NCBI GenBank assembly: GCA_905116865.2
Contig: CAJHNH020000837.1
Span: 27,411 to 91,410 of the forward strand
Reading direction: 5' to 3'
Length of the DNA stretch: 64,000 bases
Origin: Candidula unifasciata
Taxonomy: Eukaryota > Mollusca > Gastropoda > Stylommatophora > Geomitridae
Of this stretch, positions 44,451-55,745 are shown one piece after another (positions within the stretch are counted from its first letter, which is position 1; every line of letters starts with the position of its first letter). The notes beneath the pieces are model-generated. The model did no database searches and was not told the origin of the DNA. It saw nothing but the letters and a program-made list of their open reading frames with translations. Both the position numbers and the translations under genes were made by a program.

Positions 44451-44699
44451 ATCTATATATATATCTATCACGGGCGACTCCAGCTATGCTCCAGTGGGCC
44501 GTGATATGCATTCATGTTGTACGCTCTTTTTTGATTTCCCCCAAAAAAGGGGACGGGAATCTCCGTTGTTATTTATCAGATTTCCAGTTAATGTTATCAG
44601 TCATCTTCTTGTCTACCATCACAGCCAGGAGGTCCTTGAGAGTCTTTTCTGTTTTAAACTATGAAACAATGTTAAAATTAAGTCATTAAAACATTAACA

Positions 44700-44810
44700 G
44701 ATTTGGGCCTAGCCCGCTACAGTTCGTTTCTACAAACATCGACAGAGAAAAGGGGTAAGTGAAGGAAAGAGAAAACAGATTTACAATTCACATAATCCTT
44801 TGGGCTGTTT
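44700..44810 (+). promoter_or_regulatory. Candidate 5' exon donor, paralogous to 46935-47045
   Basis: CGACAGAGAAAAGG/GTAAGTGAAG, then AGAAAACAGATTTACAATT, parallels GAAGAGAACAGTG/GTAAGTAGAA with GAGAACAGATTTGAAGTT at 46980-47030. The strong GTAAGT donors (44755 and 46992) suggest two copies of a non-coding first exon, or simply an old duplication. Confidence 0.35.
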
Positions 44811-45490
44811 TCGTGTATTCTAGGGATTTTAGTCAAAGTTATTGCGTTTTTACTTTTAAACAACGACAATTTAATACTGTTAGATTATATTCGTGTTGAG
44901 TTGGGTTGAGTCAACAAGTGGCATCACAGGACTGGGAGCATCCTAATGTGTTTTAATGTGCATCACTTACCTTTAAAATAAAATACCATTCATGATTCAT
45001 GATACTTTTACGCGTTGTTGCATGCAGTATTCAGAAATATGTGTGATGAATTTTTAAACAGTTACTAAAAACATTCATAATGATAAGGAACTAATTTCAT
45101 CTAAGAAGATGAAACTGGACAAATTTATTTGTGCTGTTTGTACCTTGAGAATAAATATTTAGTAATGCTATAAGTACTGTTAAGAAAACTGCTCTGGGTG
45201 AAAAATTATTGCACATATCAATTTCATAATGACTGTGCTTGTTTACTAATTATTAAATAACATTATAATTATCTGTAGTAGTAGTCTACTAATAGTAATA
45301 ATAACCATAAATCATTTATATTTATGTTATGTATGATATGTGTATGTTTCACATCAATATTTTCATGTGCTCAAGTACAAATGTCACCCCCCCCCCCCCC
45401 CCCGGGTCCTCTTATGCAATACCCTCTCAGAATCAAAAAGTTTGCACTTAAATTTCTTAACTTTTGCTGTAAAACTTCCAGTTTATATCT
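44811..45490. other. AT-rich, nothing recognised; poly-C run
   Basis: The C run at about 45388-45404 lies just before the foldback element. Confidence 0.4.
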
Positions 45491-45494
45491 ACAC

Positions 45495-46398
45495 GGCTCT
45501 ACTTGGAATAACGGTTCTAAATGAACTACGCAGAAAGTTAACCCAAACAGAGCCTCGCAACGCAGACAGTTAACCCACACAGAGGCTCACTCATATCTAA
45601 AATGCGCATTTGTTTTGCGGTGATTCCTCCGTGTCAAAGATAGGATTAACTGTGGACGACACTGTCGCGAAACGCAACGGATTTTTTTCACGGCGCTTAC
45701 ACGGCGGCAAAACTAGGATTAACTGGGGACGAAAAATAATTACTGACTCTCGAGAATAGTCCCGATAGCGCTATCGTACGGCACAGCCCTAGTTATATGT
45801 AAGTTGCGGACCGCTTTTCACCGACTATAGTGCCACCTCCGAGAGTATCCCCAGGAAGGGGCTAAACTAGATGGCTAGGACTCACGAGCAGCAGCTACCG
45901 CAGCTCCTGCAGCTTCCTTTAATGTATTTGCTCGTGAGTCCTAGCCATCTAGTTTAGTCCCTTCCGCACCGCGTGTAGCGGCGCGGGGATACTCTCAGAG
46001 ATGGCACTGTAGTCGCCAGAAAAAAAAGTCAACAATTTACAGGAGCTACTTCGTCTGTCGGAACTACCAGCGACATACGCGTAGATTAAACTGCGCATTA
46101 GAGTTGATCACGTCTCGCTGGAAACGAGAATCGCGGACAGGCCGTGATGAGTTGCGATTGCGGACAGCGAGAAACAACAGATATTCGCGCACTATTTGCA
46201 ACAAGTGTGCCGCAATTTCCATATAACAAGGATTTAATTTTCGGTGAGTAGTACACTTTGCTCTTTTCGTGATACTTTCCGTTCGTTATATTTCCCGAGT
46301 TACAGCTTTTAAATGTTTGTAGGGCAGGATGTAATGAGGCTCTGTTTGGGGTTAACTTTCTGCGTAGTTTATTTAGAACCGTTATTCCAAGTAGAGCC
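45495..46398. mobile_element. Foldback element with nested palindromes
   Basis: The outer arms are 45495-45556 and 46336-46398, inverted, about 62 bp, with one mismatch and one extra G. The arms contain CGCAGAAAGTTAACCC. Inside sits a second inverted pair (45822-46015). The interior is richer in CG dinucleotides than the flanks. The short proteins predicted from the two outer arms (LTFCVVHLEPLFQVEP and LTFCVVYLEPLFQVEP) are the same arm read twice. No transposase is present. Confidence 0.85.
45822..46015. repeat. Inner long inverted repeat of the foldback element
   Basis: The left arm 45823-45890 (CGACTATAGTGCC ... GACTCACGAGCA) pairs with the right arm 45929-46015 (TGCTCGTGAGTC ... GGCACTGTAGTCG). 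The right arm carries a 19-nt GC-rich insertion (GCACCGCGTGTAGCGGCGC, 45966-45984) absent from the left. The remaining bases pair with only a few mismatches. Confidence 0.9.
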
Positions 46399-46641
46399 TA
46401 TCTACACGTTATTGATGTTTATGTTCACGTTGACTGTAGCAAAACCATTTTTGTTGGTATGTAAGAGTCTTTGTTGTTTTATTTTAATAGCACATTTATT
46501 TACCTTCAGAATGAGATATAATTTGAAAAAAAAAAAACGTGTCGTAAATTTAGGAAACTGTAGTTTAATTTGTATATACATTTCCTCGATAAAAACTGTG
46601 AACACAAGGCACTTGCACAAAAACGAGAATACCCATTGACC

Positions 46642-46649
46642 TATAAATA
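46642..46649 (+). promoter_or_regulatory. Candidate TATA box
   Basis: TATAAATA, a full match to the metazoan TATA consensus, about 350 bp before the GTAAGT donor at 46992. It could drive a 5' exon of gene B. No transcript evidence; the sequence could be chance. Confidence 0.3.
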
Positions 46650-46934
46650 GAGTCGGTCGTGGGAAAATCCTTGCATGCTGGGAAATCCCCATCTTTATTT
46701 AGTAACTCATATTCCCCGGTGATGGAACCAACAAAAAACACCCAACTCACAGAAAATGTTATTTGTCACCTATATATCAGTGCAAGCGAGACTAGAAATG
46801 GTTTATTCTCTCTAAACTTCGAAATACAATCTTAAAATCAAACCGGAAACATTTTATCGGCTACTGGACTGATGAAGTAAAATAGCTACTCATCAAAATT
46901 GTTGCTGCATTCGGATAACAACGTAAGAAGCACA

Positions 46935-47045
46935 ACCGTCTGCAACTTGTCTGTTTAAGGAAAGCCGTGGTTATTAACGAAGAGAACAGTGGTAAGTAGA
47001 AGAAAGGGAGAACAGATTTGAAGTTTACACAATATTTTATTTCAC
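46935..47045 (+). promoter_or_regulatory. Candidate 5' exon donor (possible gene B leader)
   Basis: AGAGAACAGTG/GTAAGTAG at 46992 is a strong donor without a clear open frame upstream. If spliced to the acceptor at 50875 it would give gene B a non-coding leader. That would explain why exon B1 does not start in phase 1. Confidence 0.3.
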
Positions 47046-47512
47046 AATCTTTTATTATATTTTAGATTATACACGGCTTTTTGTGAGTCGTCTGTACCTG
47101 TCGCTGAGCTATCGGTCCAATCGTGGCAGTTGACTTTAGACATGGACATTCACTGTCATCACCCGTTATGTCCCATACTCACACTGGACTATGACACTTA
47201 TATTATAATTTTTGGTTGACATGTTCTGTTTTCAATAGACATACATTATGTTTGTTTTAATTTTTTAAAAGAGTTTTTAATCTTCTCTCTGTCTTAATAA
47301 ACTCATATAAATCCTCGGTACTGTTTGGGGGGAGGATTTTATCTTCGACATATTTGAGTTCTTTAACTCATTCGAGCAAATTGATCTCTCATTTGCAGTC
47401 TATCTTACCTCCACTACTTCTCCACACTCCGTGGAAAAAAAAACCGGGCTGATCACAACAACAGATTGTGACGGCCCTGGTTGTCCTGAAAAGGAACATT
47501 GTATAGAGGCGT

Positions 47513-47692
47513 TATGACCTGGTGTTTGTTTGGCCTTGTCCCGGCGGTTTACAGATCAGCAACCAAGCAGCAACAGGGCACCAGCACAGCGACCAGCATG
47601 AGGCAAGCCAAGCACCAGCAACAGGGCACCAGCACAGCGACCAGCACGAGGCAAGCCAAGCGCCAGCAACAGTCAGCTAGTACCCATCGATA
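47513..47692 (+). other. Small ORF over two 48-bp repeats, doubtful
   Basis: ATG at 47513 opens MTWCLFGLVPAVYRSATKQ, then two copies of a Gln/Ser/Thr-rich 16-residue repeat (GTSTATSxRQAKxQQQ), and a stop. The hydrophobic start is short. No homology recognised; most likely a repeat artefact. Confidence 0.2.
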
Positions 47693-47699
47693 ACATCAC

Positions 47700-48479
47700 A
47701 AAGAGATCTGGATCACACCAGAACCAAAAACCACAATCACCGCAGCACAACAAGGAAGCAAACAACCATAATATCAGGTGTGACCACACACCACAAATAA
47801 AAGGAACCCATATAAGACAGCGAAGGAACCTTCTTCGATATAGCAGGCCTCCGGGCGGCTGAAAGAGGATCAAATTTGGAATTTTTGTTGGACAAATTGG
47901 AATTGGAATTGGAATTCTATAACTGGATTTCCGCCATAGATGATGAACCAACATTGTCACAAGTCATTTTTGACATGTGGCATTAATGTTTTGAGTAGAT
48001 GTTTGACCAGATATTAACACAGCATGTTGATCGTGGTCAAAGGTTTTCAAAAAGTGTGTCTGTTTCACGACCTCTTGCAGCTTTGTATAGGCCAATCAGG
48101 TCTGAAGGGGAATTTGCGTGAGTGGACCCGTGTGTCATGTGTGACATTTTTACTTTAGCAAATTTAGCACATTAAAATAGACAATTCAACTGCAACTGAT
48201 ATGCAATATACACATATCATAATTACACTGAATATACATGACTGAGGAATGATATTACGATTAGTATACTACAACATGAAATTATACTGATGGTTAACAA
48301 TTGATAACAAGCAAGTGACTTGCTTTAAAACTTTAGTAAATTTAAACATTTTTTATACAGTCAATGTAAAAGTGAAACGTACAAGGATTTTTCCTCCATA
48401 GCAGTTTTTTTTTTTTTTTTTTAAACAATACTAAAGTACCACTAAATTTATTCTGCTGCTGTACAACATACACATTTCA
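47700..48479. other. Nothing recognised
   Basis: AT-rich; poly-T at about 48405-48422. Confidence 0.4.
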
Positions 48480-48765
48480 TACACAAAAATGGCGTTCCAT
48501 TGTGGGGGAAAACTAGAATAGACTCGCTGCCTACCTAATGAGCATGTCGTAAGAGTCGACTCACGGTGTCTTTCTTCGAAAACAGAATACGTTTGCCTGC
48601 GAGGAAAGGAACCAACAGTCTGCGCACAAATAAGTCAAATCTGTTTAATATATCTGCACCCAACAACCCGAACTATCTGCCAGAGTTTGCAGCTGGTGAA
48701 CGAGAAGAAAAAGAAGAGAAACAAAAACGAAAACAAATAGTTGAGGAACAATATTAATGAACTGT
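48480..48765 (+). mobile_element. SINE family B copy (plus)
   Basis: It contains CATTGTGGGGGAAAACTAGA, AGCATGTCGTAAGAGTCGAC, AACCAACAGTCTGCGCACAA and AATAAGTCAAATCTG, ending GTGAACGAGAAGAAAAAGA. Confidence 0.8.
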
Positions 48766-48769
48766 TACA

Positions 48770-49310
48770 GCATATAATTATACTGTTAGTTGATAATTAT
48801 AAAAGAGGTTAGATTATTATATTTTTGTTTTTGTTTTTGATACAGTATATCCAAAATGAATTATATATGAAGGTACTTAACTTATAAGTAAACACAGCCA
48901 ATATTATAGCAAATTAGTCGACTGGCAAAGGTGTTACATGTATTTCTGTCTGAGAATTTGCTCCTAACGTTCATGATGTGCCATCATCTCCACATTGCCT
49001 AAATAAAAGCTGCTGTTTCTGGATTTATTACAAATTGTGGAGCAGCAATGTTGTACTCACTGAAAATAACAAGAGCTAGGTCCTTCCAATACTGGAAGGG
49101 TAAGGAGCGTTTATACGTTAGTGTTAACTTCACAATGTTAGGACACTCATTCTGACACAGGTCCTCCAAATGTGAAAAACAAGCACTTGTTTGTTTTGCT
49201 AGGACTGACAAACCACACTCTGAAACAATGTTCACAGACTGAAGCTAATTGGCACTGAGATCTCTTGACATCCGGTACACAGGTGCCAGCTCTACAACTT
49301 CATAGTATTC
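48770..49310. other. Nothing recognised
   Basis: A 78-residue minus-strand frame (48999-49235) shows no motif I can assign. Confidence 0.35.
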
Positions 49311-49314
49311 CAGC

Positions 49315-49545
49315 GGGGAGCTGTATGGTCTCGAGGTATGGCATCCGCCTCGAGTGCTGGAGTCCCGGGTACAAACCCCATTGAAGGCTGGAATTTTTTC
49401 ACGTGGACTTCTAGTAATTTCCCCTGGTCTCTAGGCAGTAAGACCGAACTCCCGTGTCCATTGCTGCGCATGTAAATAATACCTTGGCAGTTGGAAATCG
49501 AAAGGAGTAGTTTAACGCCGTTGCCCGGGCAACATTTTGAGACTT
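49315..49545 (+). mobile_element. SINE family C copy (plus)
   Basis: It contains GTATGGTCTCGAGGTATGGC, AATTTCCCCTGGTCTCTAGG, CCTTGGCAGTTGGAAATCG and AACGCCGTTGCCCGGGCAAC. Opposite-strand twin at 53020. Confidence 0.85.
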
Positions 49546-49854
49546 CAAACACACACACACATCACAACACAACTTTCCCCCGTACATTTAAATTTAAATT
49601 TGATGTAATCCAACGCAGCAAGTTTGAAAATCTGGTATATCCACTGCACAATGTCCACTTGTGGATTTGTAGTTCGATTACATTTAGAACACAGCAATTT
49701 AAAATGCCACACATCACAGCACAAGACAACACGCTGGTTGGAAACGATGGACTCGGCCTATGACTTACGGAGCACATCCGAAAGGCGTTTCTGGAGAAGG
49801 CGGTGATTTGTTTCATCAGAAAGCCTGTGTTTTTGTCTTGATATTCCTCAAATG

Positions 49855-50095
49855 TTAGCGTCTGTGGCTTAGGCGTTACGAGCGCGCTTTGTAATGCCGG
49901 GGTGCCGGGTTCGATCCCAACTGCGAACCTTGCGCCTTGCGTTGGTTTCCACAGTGGTATCTAGAAGCCGACCGTCCAGGAAACAATGGCAAACTACTTG
50001 ACGTAAATTTGCCTAGGAAAACCACACCAGCCAAAAAATGCTGGGGTTGGTTCTGCAACGTCCTGTAAAGGATACGCAACTAACTTCAACTTATT
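49855..50095 (+). mobile_element. SINE family V copy
   Basis: It contains GCGTCTGTGGCTTAGGCG (box A region), GCCGGGTTCGATCCCAAC (box B), GCCTTGCGTTGGTTTCCACA, ATGGCAAACTACTTGACG and AAGGATACGCAACTAAC. Near full length. Confidence 0.88.
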
Positions 50096-50109
50096 CCACA
50101 AATTTTAAT

Positions 50110-50350
50110 CCTGAACTCAGTCTTTTTCTTCACATTCACCGGCCGTAAACTCAGGCGGAAATTTCTGGTTGTTCATTCACTTCTGAACTTTGGTCTTGTT
50201 CCAAAACCTCAATTTTGCGTGTGCAAGACATAGATCTGGCTATTTTTATGCAGACTGTTGGTTCCTCACCTCTCAGACAGATGCACAGTGGGTGTATCCC
50301 CCTCTCCCACAAAATGGGGCCATGGAATCAATACGGGGATAACTCAGTCT
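50110..50350 (-). mobile_element. SINE family B copy (minus), shortened
   Basis: It contains CACATTCACCGGCCGTAAAC, GGTTGTTCATTCACTTCTGA and CTCTCAGACAGATGCACAG. The CATGTCGTAAGAGGCGAC core is deleted. Confidence 0.75.
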
Positions 50351-50464
50351 GAGACCTAGCTGTAGGAAATACAACTATAAAGATATGTAATGAACTCTCT
50401 AACTGTCCTACAGAAGATTCTCACAGTTAAAGATGCGATAAGCCAAGAACTCGTTTTGCGCCTT

Positions 50465-50670
50465 TGGCAATCGGGCATATAGTGCTAGACCTTAGGCACT
50501 TGATAGGTGATGTTATCAACATAGCTCCGGCTACCTTTACTTCCCAGGATATTCCCTTGTACCATTGTTTAGCAGGCTAGATTAAGGAACCAGGTAAAAA
50601 AAATTCGCCCCAATGCATATTTGAACCCTTGAACTTATGGCCAACTCTAAGATGAGGGCCCAACTAAATC
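50465..50670 (-). mobile_element. SINE family A copy (minus)
   Basis: It contains GGGCATATAGTGCTAGACC, GCTACCTTTACTTCCCAGG and a GAACCCTTGAACTTATGGCC head remnant. Confidence 0.65.
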
Positions 50671-50875
50671 TCCTCCGTTAAAATCCTCTTTCTTGTTCTT
50701 TTAATTCAAACTTTAATTGCAATTAAACTGGTTCGCATTATTACTTTACATACATATGTTAAAGTGCAAAATACACATGTAATGATACATTCAATTGAGT
50801 AAAGGTGTGTGTTTTTTTTTTTTCAACGGGGTATGCCTTATGATAAATTCTGAAGATATTCTTTTCCTTTAACAG

Positions 50876-52029
50876 TGGCCGGTCACTCGTGAAACCAGAC
50901 TGTTGCAGAATGGAAGCAGATTGCAGAATGGAAGCAGATTGCAGAATGGAAGAAGATTGCAGAATGGAAGCAGATTGCAGAATGGAAGCAGATTGCAGAA
51001 TGGAAGCAGATTGCAGAATGGAAGCAGATTGCAGAATGGAAGCAGACATTCAGCTAACCAACGATCATTGTAAGAAGAACCCCGGCCATACAACATTCAT
51101 ACCTTCAGACATGTTTAGCTGTGAACATCTTCCCTCTCGCTACCACGACACTGAACTTCTTGCCAGTTGCATTCGTTCTGAATCAGATCTTACTGTCCGT
51201 GTGACTGTGAGATATGTTAGTGATAAGAGACCTTCTACTGTGCCCGATACTGACCAGGTTTTTCCATTTTTTCACCGGAGAGGACAACGCAGAATGACTG
51301 TCGGAACCGGAAGGATACACTCAGTATACGGAACCGGATGGATATACTCAGTATACAAGTTCCCAGACAAGTACAACTCTCAGTTTAAAACCTGTCCATG
51401 TAGAGAATGCCAGTTATCTTCAGAACCAAAAAAACAATTTGGGTTTATTATAATCCAAACAGCAACCCATATAATCTCCAACGACCTTGAAGGAGAACAT
51501 GCTACCTGCCATCTTTTCTTTAACAGTGGGAGCAGACCAGATGTCTGCAGCAATGTTGTCACGCTGTCAGGGACGTGGCGAGTGTCTTCTGACATCATCA
51601 CTGACCGTTGTTCGATGATTCACGTCACCCACGACATGGACCTAGCGGCCAATTTGGAAAGGATGACGTGTTATCGAGATTACCTCAAGGAAAGCTACTT
51701 CATCAAGTCTCTTCTACATTGTCCCATAGAAGAAGCAGAAAGCCAAGATCCTCTAGTCTGCTTAGTGTCGCACCCACACGGATGTAGCTCTAATATCAGT
51801 CTAGGGGTCGCCGTGGGCACTAAGGTGAAGGAACCAGGCAGAGTCAGCTATATGTATGACACAGCAACTTGTCCTGGGTCCAGCGGGAGTAAGGTGTTCA
51901 CGATATGGAAAGACTTGAGGCTGTGGGGATTTGAACACACACACAGCATAGGACGTTATGAGGAGCTCACACAGATCAGCAACAGCAGTCATGGAGTCGG
52001 ATACTGTCCTCTTATTCGTAGTCCAGCAG
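50876..52029 (+). CDS. Gene B, exon for trypsin-fold domain B1
   Basis: The acceptor is TTCTTTTCCTTTAACAG, the donor CCAGCAG/GTAAGC (phase 1). The frame enters with one base before the first codon, unlike its paralogues, so this exon probably holds the start: the first in-frame ATG is 50910, giving 373 residues. Eight CRMEAD-type repeats come first, then NDHCKKNPGHTTFIP, TCPCREC, QTATH (His187, codon 51468), HVTHD (Asp242, 51633), SHPHGCSSNISLG and CPGSSGSKV (Ser325, 51882). It ends with GFEHTHSIG. The full His-Asp-Ser set predicts an active trypsin-fold serine peptidase. No signal peptide is visible, suggesting a cytosolic protein if 50910 is the true start. Confidence 0.85.
50904..51047 (+). 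repeat. 18-bp in-frame repeat in exon B1, 8 copies
   Basis: TGCAGAATGGAAGCAGAT repeated eight times, with one E for A change in copy 3 (GAAGAA). It encodes Cys-Arg-Met-Glu-Ala-Asp. Each copy carries an in-frame ATG and a TGCAG word, so both translation start and splice acceptor could slip between copies. Confidence 0.95.
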
Positions 52030-52179
52030 GTAAGCATTTTAACAAAACAAATATGTTTTAATTATGTCTTTGTTAAACAAATAGGAGGTCGCTAGTGTAT
52101 GCAAATATCAAATGGAAAAATCCCCACTGTGTCTATGTAAATTATAACCAGATAGATGGCTTAATCTGCTTTTGCTTTC

Positions 52180-52400
52180 TATATTTTTTTCGGGGTTGGG
52201 GGGGGGGCACGGGGCTGGCGGGAAAAGGGGGGGGGGGGGGGTAAACCTATCTTAATTTTCATCAATCAGGAACCCCCGGTCAGTATATTTAAAAAACAAA
52301 TCGCGCCTTAGAAGATTTGAGCAAGTGACTATTCGACCGCGAGGCAAGAGGGCTACTCAATGTGTTACCTGGCCCCGCAATAAGATTTGTCTTCTTCTTC
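52180..52400 (-). mobile_element. G-rich run and tRNA-SINE fragment
   Basis: G-rich 52195-52241. On the minus strand, 52290-52380 has CACATTGAGTAGCCCTC and GCGGTCGAATAGTCACTTGC, resembling a SINE tRNA head. Confidence 0.4.
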
Positions 52401-53015
52401 TTTTTTTCTTTGTCTTCTTCTCGTCCCTTTTCTCTTACTCCTCGTCATCCTCTTAGTTCTTCTTCCTCTTCCTCTCACTTCTGCTGTCCTACTATACCAT
52501 GAAACACCGCTTTTGTAGACTGGATATAGTTTCGTTGCCTAGCTTCTGAGTTGAAGGCATGGCGTGACACTGTGAGCTTCGGATTTCTTTTGGAATGTTT
52601 TTTCGACAGTGACCAACGTGGTGGTGTGAATTGTAGATTCAGAAAATGGCGCGATGTCTGTCGTCGCAATGTTGGTGGTGCCTGTATGTGATTAAAATTG
52701 ATCACTTGGGCAACTGCTGATCTGTTGGTGACTTCTGCTACCATCAATGATGAACTGCATTTCTAATGTCGGACTGTTTGTGTTAGCACTTCGGATGGCT
52801 ACCGTATGATTAAATGCGTGTGTATGCTAGATATGCTGAGACAGCAGTCTGTCAAATTTTTTCACAATGGACTGTGATGAACATTCTGTGTGTTTTTCGT
52901 TGGCGCGGGAGCGGAGTAAAGATGGGGTGACCTGTTTGCTATGAAGCTGAAAAAAGACTACCAGATTACCAGGCACCGACAAGGATCCTGAAATACTTTG
53001 GGTAGATTTTTAATT
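52401..53015. other. Gene B intron, nothing recognised
   Basis: Pyrimidine-rich start (CTTCTTC, 52390-52490); a 90-residue minus frame has no recognisable motif. Confidence 0.35.
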
Positions 53016-53019
53016 CCAG

Positions 53020-53235
53020 ATTTTGCCCGGGCAGCGCCGTTAGGCTACTCTTTTCGATTGACAACTACCAAGGGATTTTCTTTTCTACATGCGCAGTAAT
53101 ACACCCTGGCGCCCGGTCTTACTACACAGAGACCAGGGAAAATTACTAGAAGTCCCAGCCTTCACCGGGGGTTTAAACCCGGGACCTCCAGCCCTAGAAG
53201 AGGATGCCATACCTTGAGACCACTTGGCATCATTC
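53020..53235 (-). mobile_element. SINE family C copy (minus)
   Basis: The reverse of the 49315 copy: TTTGCCCGGGCAGCGCCGTT, GACAACTACCAAGGGATTTT, CAGAGACCAGGGAAAATTAC and CCATACCTTGAGACCACTTG. Confidence 0.88.
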
Positions 53236-53685
53236 TACTGAAGAAAATGATTGATATTACATGAGACAAACGGCTGTGGAAAGTCATGGTTACCAAAGCT
53301 AGCCACCATTGGCTATAAGAAACGGGGGGGGGGGAGGGGGAGGGGGTGGTGTTAAGTGAAACGAAGGACAAAAAGGCTGTTTTCTTAATTAATTAGAGAT
53401 TCTTTTGTGTCACTCCTCGGTAAGACAGTTTTAACACTTGGCTCCAAAAAACATTGTCTATCTCATCGAATGGGTTAAGAAAACGGCTGGCATCTTTCAG
53501 TGAGATGTGTGTACAGATCTGCCTTCCGACCAGTGCACAAGTATGGTCCCATTGAGGACTGTGGGGCGACTCTACTTACGCTCTCCAAACCCAGAAAAAA
53601 AAAACCAAGTAACCGGACCTATTTGAAGAATCATAACAATGTAACTCGATGTCTCCGTTTGTCTTCTGAGAATCCACTTTGAAGA
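53236..53685. other. Gene B intron, unrecognised; G-rich run
   Basis: G-rich 53323-53348. No exon-like segment in phase 1 with good splice sites. Confidence 0.35.
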
Positions 53686-53689
53686 ACAA

Positions 53690-53935
53690 AAAGACCCACC
53701 GTGTCCCTAATAAGCATGTCGTAGGAGGCGACTAATTAATGGTGTTTTCTTCAAAGTCGAAGTGTATCTATCTGGTAGGCAAGAAACCAACAATCTGCAC
53801 ACAATAAGCTATATCGGCACAAACGGGTGAGCACATAAAACTCGAGTTATGAATCAGGACCAAAGTTAAGGAGTTGACAAACAACAAAACTACCCACTGG
53901 AGTTTACAGCCGGTGAATGCTAAGTAACACAAGAA
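53690..53935 (+). mobile_element. SINE family B copy (plus)
   Basis: It contains AAGCATGTCGTAGGAGGCGA, AAAGTCGAAGTGTATCTATC, CCAACAATCTGCACACAATA and CACTGGAGTTTACAGCCGG. Confidence 0.78.
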
Positions 53936-53959
53936 AATTAGAAAGTAAATATAGTCAGC

Positions 53960-54850
53960 CAACTGGATCAATCAAGAATATTCCAGGACAGGTACTCAAC
54001 AACACCAAAGACCAGATGGACAAATGGGCCGATATTTTGAAATATTTCTAAACGGAATTGCTAGATAGATTATTTAGTAAGGTCTTGGGGACCAAAGAAA
54101 AACCAGCAGACCGGAGAGAAAGATATTTTGTAAAACTGAGGGGAAAAAAGTGACCGTGATCTACATGAGTGTGAAAACTAAAGAGGAATTATGTTGCTGT
54201 CAGTTACTGGGATTATTTTGAAAAAACATTTGTTATTGATAAAAAGCTAAGAGATGAACAGGCAGGCTTTCGTTGACACAGATGCTGTACTGATCAGATA
54301 GCCACATTACATATTATAATAGAGCAAAGCATTGAACTGAACTCAGCACTTTACATTGGATTTTTAGACTATGAAAAAGCTTTTGACAGCATTGATAGCG
54401 AATCTCTGTGGAAATTGATGGGGCACTATGGAATCCGACATAAAATTATATCTTTAATAGAGACAACACATAAAGACATGAAATGTCTAGTTCTTTATGG
54501 GGAAAGGCTAACAGATACTTTTGAAGTAAAAGCAGGTGTGCGATAGGGATGTCATTTGCCGCCTTTCCTATTTTTTACTGACAATAGACTGGATTATGAG
54601 GACAGAAACTGCTAACACCAAGAATGGAATTCAGCGGACTCCTAAAAACAGCTTGGTGATCTGGACTTCACTTATGTTATTTTTCTTCTGTCCCATTTAA
54701 AGGAATCAGATGCAAGATAAATTAAATATATTTGATGCGAGATCACAGCAGCTAAGTCTGAAAATCCATAAGGGAAAGGCAGAGATAATTTTTTTAAAAA
54801 ATCGTGAGACAACAATGAGAAAACCTGATAGCAATATAACTTGAACGAGG
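53960..54850 (+). mobile_element. RTE-like reverse transcriptase remnant in gene B intron
   Basis: Frames around stops give RDEQAGFR, GFLDYEKAFDSIDSESLWKL, MGHYGIRHKIISLIETT, KAGVR*GCHLPPFLF and KIHKGKAE. DYEKAFDSID ... GVRQGC ... is the RT core of RTE/CR1-type non-LTR elements. Three or more stops and a damaged catalytic region (no intact FADD box) show it is dead. Confidence 0.85.
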
Positions 54851-55224
54851 GTTGGTATGACAAGACAAATGTCTGTCAGTTGGCGTTTTGCAGCCGTAGT
54901 TACTATCGATAGGAGTGTGAACGCTGTAATGTGTAAATAAGAACATGTAAGACAGATCTGAATCTACAAAGGATAGCTTAGGCAAGATACATTCAAGTCG
55001 CCACCCAGTCTGCTTGTGAGGCTTATTAATAAAGTAACAGACAAAGATGCCAGCTCGGCGCCTGTGTGTGTGTGGCGTGAATGACACTTAGCGATAGCGA
55101 AGTACAGAAAGGCTTGACGTGGGCTAGTTTGAGTGCCTAAGCTCCATTGAGGGTTAGAAAGGCAGAAGAAGAAGAACAACACAAAGGGTAACTAGGTCAT
55201 GATTCAGAATTCTACAAAATACTG
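54851..55224. other. Gene B intron, nothing recognised
   Basis: Likely a continuation of the degraded retroelement. No frame supports it. Confidence 0.3.
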
Positions 55225-55227
55225 CTT

Positions 55228-55447
55228 TAAAAAAATCGCAAAGTTATCCAGTGGTGCTCAACTCTATAAACACAAAGTTATCCAGTGGTGCTCAACTCTA
55301 TAAACGCAAAGTTATCCAGTGGTGCTCAACTCTATAAACGCAAAGTTATCCAGTGGTGCTCAACTCTATAAACGCAAAGTTATCCAGTGGTGCTCAACTC
55401 TATAAACGCAAAGTTAACCAGTGGTGCTCAACTCTATAAACGCATAG
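55228..55447. repeat. 34-bp minisatellite, 6 copies
   Basis: The unit is GCAAAGTTATCCAGTGGTGC followed by TCAACTCTATAAAC. Copies are almost identical, so recent. Confidence 0.95.
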
Positions 55448-55682
55448 TTTATATTATGTACTCGTCAGTAGCTATGCATTTCTTTTTTTTTTTTTTTTGT
55501 ATATAACTATTCTTTTTTTTACGAACAGTTTACTAACAGTTCACAATGGCTGCGTGGGGGTAAAGTTTCCCTCTCCGCTGTTAAGTATTTCATTGTTTGT
55601 AAGCTCTAAATGAATAATCAGAGGGTACAACCACATTGTTATTAACGGACTGTGATTACTGGAACTGTTTTGTTCCGCGCAG

Positions 55683-55745
55683 GTTCACCAGATAATAACA
55701 GTGAAGACCCTCCCAGCAACTCACAGGTGGAGCAAGAGAATCAAG
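55683..55745 (+). CDS. Gene B, linker exon (21 codons)
   Basis: The acceptor is TTTTGTTCCGCGCAG, the donor AATCAAG/GTTAGT. 63 nt, open in phase 1, reading GSPDNNSEDPPSNSQVEQEN plus QG at the joint. It matches the phase of the B1 donor and the B2 acceptor. Acidic and polar, likely an unstructured tether between the two peptidase domains, as the 51-nt exon is in gene A. The sequence is not alignable with the gene A linker beyond composition (Asn/Asp/Glu-rich). Confidence 0.75.

Noticed and set aside
46313..46639. 108-residue frame similar to a minus-strand frame at 45371-45580
   Set aside because: The similarity is explained by the inverted arms of the foldback element; no independent gene.
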